Source of the DNA: Thalassobius sp002708925
GTDB lineage: Bacteria > Pseudomonadota > Alphaproteobacteria > Rhodobacterales > Rhodobacteraceae
Assembly (NCBI RefSeq): GCF_049803795.1
Contig: NZ_JBNAGJ010000005.1
Location: 248,001 to 312,000 of the forward strand
Reading direction: 5' to 3'
Length of the DNA: 64,000 nt
Position numbers and translations under genes: made by a program. How positions within the stretch are numbered: the first letter of the stretch is position 1; each line of letters begins with the position of its first letter. The notes under the pieces were generated by a model. It was given only the letters and a program-made list of their open reading frames with translations, did not search any database and was not told where the DNA came from. Shown here in pieces: positions 59,615 through 64,000 of this stretch.

Positions 59615-59992
59615 TCAGGTGGTCCAGCCCACGGCGACAGGCACACGCCAGTCGGTATCTGTTGGGTATCCGCCAAGCACCTGCGAAAGCTTGATCGTCA
59701 GATCGCCCAATGGTCCCTTGCGAAAATGCTGCTTCACGGCCTCGGCCAGTTCGTCAGCCTGGAAGCTGTAGGCGTCCTTTTTGTGCACGACCAGCACAAC
59801 AACCCGCCCCGAACTGGTCTCGCATGTTCCGGTAAGTGTGGGGTCAATTGTTCTGCGGCTGGCCATTTGCAACAGCAGATATGGCGGCTCGGGCAGCGGC
59901 GAAAGCTTCTTGTTCGGCCATCCAACAGGCGGGCAGTCCGGCAAGGTCAGCAGGTGCTGCGCAAGGGCGTTCAAAATCTGCGCTGGGGTCAT
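59615..59992 (-). CDS. Tail terminator-like protein
   Basis: 125 residues. MTPAQILNALAQHLLTLPDC and the body PYLLLQMASRRTIDPTLTGT, then RVVVLVVHKKDAYSF, are of the small alpha/beta fold of tail terminators (lambda gpU type). It lies between the gp10-like protein and the tube protein, which is the standard place. It overlaps the gp10-like gene by 4 bp. Confidence 0.7.
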   Translation of the reverse strand: MTPAQILNALAQHLLTLPDCPPVGWPNKKLSPLPEPPYLLLQMASRRTIDPTLTGTCETSSGRVVVLVVHKKDAYSFQADELAEAVKQHFRKGPLGDLTIKLSQVLGGYPTDTDWRVPVAVGWTT

Positions 59993-60432
59993 TTTTTCAA
60001 CGCCTTTGCGTGATGGTCGATGCGTTCACCGAACTTGGCGGCATTTTCCGTCGCAAAGAAGCGGCCCGGTACATCTACATCGCCGCCGTAGTCTGTGTCC
60101 TCATCACTTGCGATACGAAACCCGAACTCATGCGCCGCCGCATGTGGTGCCTGCCATTCAAATGTCTGAATGGTGCCGGGTTCGATCAAACCGACAACTT
60201 CGGGGCTTTTGCCGATATGTTGTTCATCCAAATGCAGGCTCTTGATCAGTTCGGCGGTGTCAACTGCGATCTTCCCGGTCTCGAAGGTGCCGCCGGTCTG
60301 GCTCACAGGGTCCTGTGGTGTCTGCGCCCCCTCGATCACGTCCTGCACGGCCTCATTGAGGACGTAGCGCACGTCTTCTTTGATGTTGCCAACCTCAGCA
60401 GCAAGGTATCCGGCCCAGCCAATTTTCGACAT
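59989..60432 (-). CDS. HK97 gp10-like tail completion/head-tail connector protein
   Basis: 147 residues from an ATG at 60432 that overlaps the stop of the minor head gene (ATGA). Conserved elements: VRYVLNEAVQDVIEGAQTP, then LIKSLHLDEQHIGKSPE and the YVEFG-like region AAHEFGFRIASDE ending in FATENAAKFGERIDHHAKAL. These fit the HK97 gp10 family of tail completion proteins. Confidence 0.75.
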   Translation of the reverse strand: MSKIGWAGYLAAEVGNIKEDVRYVLNEAVQDVIEGAQTPQDPVSQTGGTFETGKIAVDTAELIKSLHLDEQHIGKSPEVVGLIEPGTIQTFEWQAPHAAAHEFGFRIASDEDTDYGGDVDVPGRFFATENAAKFGERIDHHAKALKK

Positions 60433-62492
60433 CACACGCCCCTTTTTAGCTTCACGCGATAGACAGCAGAGCAACGGCAGTTATGATTGATTATGCCGCT
60501 GCTCAGCAGTATATTTGAACTACTTTCAAAATTGTAAACAGGACCATCGTAATGGAACCGACGGACCCTACCCACAACCCGTACCGCAACACTCATCGGA
60601 GGCGGCGCGCCCACCTTCTTCCGGCTGTAGCTGAGGCCCACAAGACTGCTGAGAGTATTAACGAAATTGTCCGCGCTGTCGGGTCCACCATCCCCATTGT
60701 CAGGTCTTGCCTTTCCGACCTTGGCCTTGACGCGCCTGATGGCAAACATGCCAGTCGGAAGTGGAGTACCCAATCCAAGATTGCCCAAGAGCGCAGAGAC
60801 TCCGCTAAGCCTGAAATCTTGAGGCTGTTCAACGATGGCTACGCTGTTTTGCCAATTTCTAAGCAAATCGGACTTAGCCGCACTGTCGTGAATAGATGCC
60901 TTGAAGAAATGGGAATCGAACGCCCTGACATTTCTGATGGGGCGAGGCGATCTAACGCCAAGATGACGAAAGAGGAGCGTCGCGCCAGAGCGAAGAATGC
61001 AAACGACGCCATTCGGGCCAGAGGGGCAACCAACAAGACGCGCCAATTTCAGGCGCATGACCATGAGGAGGCCATGTGCTACGTCGGCGCCGGAGAACAA
61101 ACCGTTGTCGATTACCTGTTGCTCCGCGGGCTCGAGGCCATACCCCAAGCGGCGCGGCATGGCTACAACATCGACATCCTCAGTGGGAACGTGGCCGTGG
61201 AGGTTCACAACACGACTGCCTATCCTCACGGGACGACTAAACGACTCTGCCGCATCGTAGAGTTGCTCCGCGGTGGCTTCCATGTCGCATACATCCATCT
61301 CGGAAGAACTGAAACCAAACCGACCGATGCGGCCCTCGAACACCTCATCTCCTTTCTTGACTTCACCCGCAACAACCCATCCGCGCCCTGTGAGTATCGG
61401 GTGATTAGGCGTGACGGCGAGATTGATATTTCTGCCCACAGACAGTTCAACAAGTTCACCGGAATACTGATGCCTCATGGCATATTTCAGACCTAGGCGA
61501 GAGACCTTCACCCATGGCGCAAAGCAGTTTATGGTTTCGCTGATCGGCAGGTCGGTATCATGCGGGCAGCGGGCGGTGATCCCGTTCCCAAGGTCATATC
61601 GTTCGCTCAGGCTGATCACCTTGCCAGCCAGCGCAACATGATTTTCCCGATGCTCCTTTGGGAAACCCAGCTGCCATTTTCGCGTCACGTCCTCGACATC
61701 AGGGCGATCCATCACCTGCAACATCGCCTCTTCGCGGCTCTCGGCCTGTGCACGGAACGCCTGGTCCTCTGCGATCTTCTTGCCGCGATAGGCCAGCATC
61801 CGATCCTTGTACCGACCTGTGATGCGGTCGATCTGTTTTTGAGTCAGCGGTTTTCCGTCTCGGATCGCAGCCGCGACGGTCCGGTCAAACCGACGGTCCC
61901 GCAGCCTGCGGGTGAAATACCGGCGATCCAAATTCGTCAGGTCCGTCCGCGCGTTGATCACCCAATCGGTCATTTCGGAGGTCAATCCAATTATCCCGCC
62001 CTCGCGGCGGCCTGTTGCTCGGCTCATTCTGCCGGTGATGTCGAGTGCAGCGGCGCGCAGCCCACCAGATCGCGGACTTTCGATTGCATCCACCAGCGCA
62101 CGGCGAACCGCCTCTTGTGTGTCTTCAACGATGCCCTGAACAAGCGCCGCGCCGTTGGCCTCCAGGTAGGCCTGTGCCCGCTGATTATAGCCGTCAAACC
62201 CCCAAGCGGCAGCAATCTGCCTTGGCAGCAATGAACGAGTATCAGCGCCCGCCGCAAAATATGTCTGCCGGATGGCTTCGCGCAGCGCAGAAAAATCCCC
62301 CTGCTCCATTCGGAACATTTCAGCAGCGTCCCCCAAGGCCCCACGGTCGAGCGCTTCAATCAACGCGCCAACATCCACACGCGCGCGCGCCTGATAGACA
62401 GCATCCAAGAACGCTGTTCGAATGATCGGCCCATACTTGTCCAGCAGCGCGGCCAGAGCGGCCCGCTGTGCGGCGGTGGTGTTTCGTGGCAT
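60432..62492 (-). CDS. Minor head/head morphogenesis protein (phage Mu F-like) interrupted by an intein
   Basis: 686 residues from the ATG at 62492 (GAGGGG upstream; a longer frame to a TTG at 62570 overlaps a separate small gene). The extein N-part (helical, then DWVINARTDLTNLDRRYFTR and HRENHVALAGKVISLSERYD) and the last 15 residues join to give ETINCRCSAVYRVK, the conserved NCRC end of F/SPP1 gp7-type minor head proteins. The 349-residue insert between Asn and the second Cys is an intein. The spliced protein would be 337 residues. Confidence 0.88.
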   Translation of the reverse strand: MPRNTTAAQRAALAALLDKYGPIIRTAFLDAVYQARARVDVGALIEALDRGALGDAAEMFRMEQGDFSALREAIRQTYFAAGADTRSLLPRQIAAAWGFDGYNQRAQAYLEANGAALVQGIVEDTQEAVRRALVDAIESPRSGGLRAAALDITGRMSRATGRREGGIIGLTSEMTDWVINARTDLTNLDRRYFTRRLRDRRFDRTVAAAIRDGKPLTQKQIDRITGRYKDRMLAYRGKKIAEDQAFRAQAESREEAMLQVMDRPDVEDVTRKWQLGFPKEHRENHVALAGKVISLSERYDLGNGITARCPHDTDLPISETINCFAPWVKVSRLGLKYAMRHQYSGELVELSVGRNINLAVTPNHPILTGRGWVVAGEVKKGDEVFEGRIGRFGFSSSEMDVCDMEATAEQLYDAAESFSRPVRIGSRVVNLHGHVPTEDVDVVAMPRRLGYGLEPAEQQVIDNGLFSGADVAHGLLMVMRLKLARLVGCPSGPNGVVCILRSGATLLFRHLGVRSPRPIRNVRAFDSHFFKASIHDSAAKSDLLRNWQNSVAIVEQPQDFRLSGVSALLGNLGLGTPLPTGMFAIRRVKAKVGKARPDNGDGGPDSADNFVNTLSSLVGLSYSRKKVGAPPPMSVAVRVVGRVRRFHYDGPVYNFESSSNILLSSGIINHNCRCSAVYRVKLKRGV
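60487..60515 (+). promoter_or_regulatory. Promoter-like sequence for the antisense gene
   Basis: TTGATT (60487-60492), a 17-bp spacer and TATATT (60510-60515) on the plus strand, within the codons for the intein C-terminal blocks. Predicted start of transcription is near 60,522, about 30 nt before the antisense ATG. Confidence 0.65.
60552..61496 (+). CDS. Probable homing endonuclease, antisense within the intein (HTH + Vsr/EDxHD-like)
   Basis: 314 residues on the strand opposite the intein, wholly inside it (72 bp and 30 bp from its ends). ATG preceded by ACAGGA at 8 nt and by a promoter-like sequence. The N-terminal half has two helix-turn-helix-like stretches (AESINEIVRAVGSTIPIVRS and VLPISKQIGLSRTVVNRCLE) and a basic linker (KMTKEERRARAKNANDAIRA). 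The C-terminal half has GAGEQTVVDYLLLRGLEAIP, then GYNIDILSGNVAVEVHNTT, then EYRVIRRDGE, an arrangement like Vsr/EDxHD homing nucleases (Glu, Asp, His in order). Natural Lys/Glu/Ile/Asn content unlike the shadow frames elsewhere. Codons are in register with the intein's, so nearly every codon is read on both strands. Confidence 0.75.
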   Translation: MEPTDPTHNPYRNTHRRRRAHLLPAVAEAHKTAESINEIVRAVGSTIPIVRSCLSDLGLDAPDGKHASRKWSTQSKIAQERRDSAKPEILRLFNDGYAVLPISKQIGLSRTVVNRCLEEMGIERPDISDGARRSNAKMTKEERRARAKNANDAIRARGATNKTRQFQAHDHEEAMCYVGAGEQTVVDYLLLRGLEAIPQAARHGYNIDILSGNVAVEVHNTTAYPHGTTKRLCRIVELLRGGFHVAYIHLGRTETKPTDAALEHLISFLDFTRNNPSAPCEYRVIRRDGEIDISAHRQFNKFTGILMPHGIFQT

Positions 62493-62505
62493 TGGGGGGT
62501 GCCCC

Positions 62506-62691
62506 TCAGATGATAGGCGGCATTGCGCGCTTGGCAATCTCCGCTCGAACTCCCTCGATCCACGCGACAAGGATCATCGCGTCAACAAGCGAAAACTCGT
62601 CATGCGGCGTTGCCCAGGCATCCACGGCCATCCGCAGATTGCCCTGGCTCAGATGCTGGCAAATACGCCAAATATGAAAGGAGCGATACAC
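62506..62691 (-). CDS. Small phage protein upstream of the minor head gene
   Basis: 61 residues, possibly starting at an internal Met (MAVDAWATPHDEFSLVDAMI). ATPHDEF followed by an acidic/hydrophobic helix is a usual pattern for small tail/head-region proteins in siphoviruses. It begins 4 bp after the previous stop and ends just before the minor head ATG. No strong ribosome site seen. Function unknown. Confidence 0.5.
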   Translation of the reverse strand: MYRSFHIWRICQHLSQGNLRMAVDAWATPHDEFSLVDAMILVAWIEGVRAEIAKRAMPPII

Positions 62692-62695
62692 GCGC

Positions 62696-63103
62696 CTATT
62701 GTTTCAGTTCGACCTCAAAAAGCAAGGCCACGCCGCCGGGGGCTACGCGGTTGACACTGGCAATCTCGTGCTTGCCGTCTGCCAATGTGATCACGTCGCC
62801 CATCAACGGTGCCTCGCCGGTTGCCGCAATCGTCAAAACCCGCGCCGTGCGTGGCACCAAAACACCTTTGTCATCCCGGCTGTGGCGCGTCTTGCTGCCT
62901 TCATCCAAGATCGTAACGTCATAGGTGTCCGGCTCGGGCTCATTGCCCATCGCCGCGTCACCCCAAGGGGTGCCCGCGTTCGGGTCAGATGCGCTCTCAG
63001 CGCCTTTGCGGGTGAGCGTGGCGATATACTCGCCCTGCCCCACAGCCTCGCCAGCCTCTGCCAGCGCCTCGGCGATCTCGGCGGCGATGTCTGTACCGCT
63101 CAT
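62696..63103 (-). CDS. Head-tail connection protein (hypothetical, minor)
   Basis: 135 residues with an acidic helical start (AAEIAEALAEAGEAVGQGEY) and a beta-rich body (YDVTILDEGSKTRHSRDDKG; DVITLADGKHEIASVNRVAP). The position after the DnaT-like connector gene, with a 4-bp overlap, and size fit a head-closure or stopper protein. Not recognised as a named family. Confidence 0.6.
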   Translation of the reverse strand: MSGTDIAAEIAEALAEAGEAVGQGEYIATLTRKGAESASDPNAGTPWGDAAMGNEPEPDTYDVTILDEGSKTRHSRDDKGVLVPRTARVLTIAATGEAPLMGDVITLADGKHEIASVNRVAPGGVALLFEVELKQ

Positions 63104-63504
63104 ACGCTCAACACCGCAGCTGCTCGGTTGATGTACAGGCGCAGCATCGCGTCAACCTTGGTACTGACCGGCGTCATAGTCTCGCCATCGGCCGAGGTCT
63201 TGTCTCCGATGACCTGCCACTTGATCCCCTTCACCTCAGTGAGAACCTTTGCCTCTCCCGGCGTGAAAGTTTTGGAAAAGAAGCCCGGCTTGCCTAGTTC
63301 AATCTTGGCAGCCTCGTAGATCGCAGCATCCACGTTGTCGCTATCCAGGTCATAGCCAGACATGAAGCGAGACACATAGCTAAATCGAATATAGTCTGTT
63401 GCCCGCACCAGCGCAGCGGCGCTATCTACATCGTCTGCGATTGTGTCCCCACGAGCTGCCGCATAGGCAATCCAGTCAGCAACAGAAACGGCCATATCAG
63501 ACAT
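63100..63504 (-). CDS. DnaT-like head-tail connector family protein
   Basis: 134 residues. VSVADWIAYAAARGDTIADD then AALVRATDYIRFSYVSRFMS and LGKPGFFSKTFTPGEAKVLT are typical of the small head-tail adaptor proteins that are often annotated as DnaT-like ssDNA-binding proteins in phages. It overlaps the gene before it by 8 bp and the gene after it by 4 bp. Confidence 0.65.
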   Translation of the reverse strand: MSDMAVSVADWIAYAAARGDTIADDVDSAAALVRATDYIRFSYVSRFMSGYDLDSDNVDAAIYEAAKIELGKPGFFSKTFTPGEAKVLTEVKGIKWQVIGDKTSADGETMTPVSTKVDAMLRLYINRAAAVLSV

Positions 63505-63820
63505 CCACGAACATGACGTCGATCAACATTTTTCGAAGATCCTCAACGCCTTTGCGCTTGTCAAAGTCGACCCTGTGAGCTTCTAGCAACTCAGCCAGCT
63601 TGGGTTTTTCCATTTCGGCGACTTCCTCACGGGAAAACTGTTCGCGCGAGGATTCACTGCCCTCAGCGACGAGCCATCCATCCTTTGCCCAGGCCTGCAC
63701 AACAGGGCTTTTGAAAAGGCGTTCTGCGACACTTTCTTCCAAGTCAATGCTGCCTCCGGCGGGAACAACGACATCTGGAGATAGCCCCAAATCACGGCTG
63801 ATGGTGTTGTTGATCTTCAT
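63497..63820 (-). CDS. Small hypothetical phage head-region protein
   Basis: 107 residues from an ATG at 63820 with AAGGAG upstream. KINNTISRDLGLSPDVVVPA and SIDLEESVAERLFKSPVVQAW form a compact domain; the rest is a charged C-terminal helix (RKGVEDLRKMLIDVMFV). No family recognised. It stands between the partial gene at the window edge and the DnaT-like connector, where head fibre or decoration-type genes lie. Confidence 0.6.
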   Translation of the reverse strand: MKINNTISRDLGLSPDVVVPAGGSIDLEESVAERLFKSPVVQAWAKDGWLVAEGSESSREQFSREEVAEMEKPKLAELLEAHRVDFDKRKGVEDLRKMLIDVMFVDV

Positions 63821-63872
63821 GGTTTTCACTCCTTGTAGGGTGCGAGGCCGATCGCCCGGCCCCGCGGTTGGA

Positions 63873-64000
63873 TCAGATCCCATCGCCGTAGCTGACGGCT
63901 TTGGGCAGGCGGATATCCAGGCCACCCAGCCGGAACATGCCCGGAATGGTGAACTGGAACCCCTCGATCTGGACCGGGAAGAAGCGGTGAACCATGGGAA
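63873..64000 (-). CDS. C-terminal end of a phage head protein (cut by window edge)
   Basis: The minus-strand frame is open from the window edge to a TGA at 63873-63875 and encodes a 41-residue end, VHRFFPVQIEGFQFTIPGMF followed by RLGGLDIRLPKAV. The product cannot be named from so little; the place upstream of the small connector genes suggests a capsid or capsid-associated protein. Confidence 0.5.
   Translation of the reverse strand, partial: PMVHRFFPVQIEGFQFTIPGMFRLGGLDIRLPKAVSYGDGI

Larger units (their letters stand above)
60480..61526 (-). other. Intein (Hint domain) in the minor head gene
   Basis: 349 codons. Block A starts with Cys1 (CFAPWVKVSR). Block B has the T-x-x-H motif in LAVTPNHPILTGRGWV. 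Blocks F and G are YDGPVYNFESSSNILLSSGI and INHN, with the penultimate His, terminal Asn and extein Cys+1 in place. All splicing residues are present, so it should be active. There is no LAGLIDADG or HNH motif in the sense-strand middle, but the antisense strand holds a nuclease-like gene. Confidence 0.92.

Overview
The window looks like a chromosome segment of an alphaproteobacterium of the Rhodobacterales (Roseobacter/Rhodobacter group). The grounds are high GC, an ALAS-type hemA, Bpt leucyltransferase, glnE, a PhoX phosphatase, TRAP transporters, an RF2 gene without the programmed frameshift, and an acetolactate synthase with a GEAS motif. This is inferred from gene content, not from a search.

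Bases 1-40,070 are ordinary host chromosome: the end of eda, glnE, a YbaK-family gene, DUF2852 and RDD membrane proteins and bpt; a TRAP transporter operon divergent from a two-component system; phoX; ilvB-ilvH behind a leader-peptide attenuator; an EF-hand protein, a DUF2189 protein, prfB, a PBP1A gene and an N-acetylmuramoyl-alanine amidase; an aminotransferase, an M48 protease and two DsbA-like proteins; ispG, a RodZ-like gene and hemA; an M20 peptidase and two glycan/sulfo-transfer type genes; two identical tRNA-Asp genes and a tRNA-Val; and a three-gene glucosylglycerate cluster (synthase, phosphatase, GH13 phosphorylase).

At 40,071 the 3' part of a second tRNA-Val (anticodon CAC) marks one end of an integrated element. 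From there to the window end is a siphovirus-type prophage. Its end next to the att site carries plus-strand cargo: a nuclease-like protein, two 25-residue membrane peptides coupled to an XRE regulator, HicA-HicB and a DUF3800 protein. The late genes run on the minus strand from beyond base 64,000 down to 43,217: head and connector genes, a minor head protein split by an intein, tail completion genes, tail tube, gpG/gpGT with a lambda-type slippery site, tape measure, distal tail genes, host-specificity protein, SGNH tail fibre and lysis cassette. The integrase, terminase and portal are not in the window.

Two parts stand out. First, the 349-codon intein in the minor head gene (60,480-61,526) carries on the opposite strand a 314-codon frame (60,552-61,496) with its own promoter-like sequence, Shine-Dalgarno and ATG. 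It reads as a helix-turn-helix plus Vsr/EDxHD-like nuclease, so it looks like an antisense-encoded homing endonuclease. Second, the usual adjacency of the tail chaperone and tape-measure genes is broken by a 3.7-kb accessory block (54,296-57,999) with a divergent pair of ribbon-helix-helix genes around a perfect TTGACAATTGTCAA palindrome, a Tat-signal protein, and two oppositely oriented envelope-type genes.
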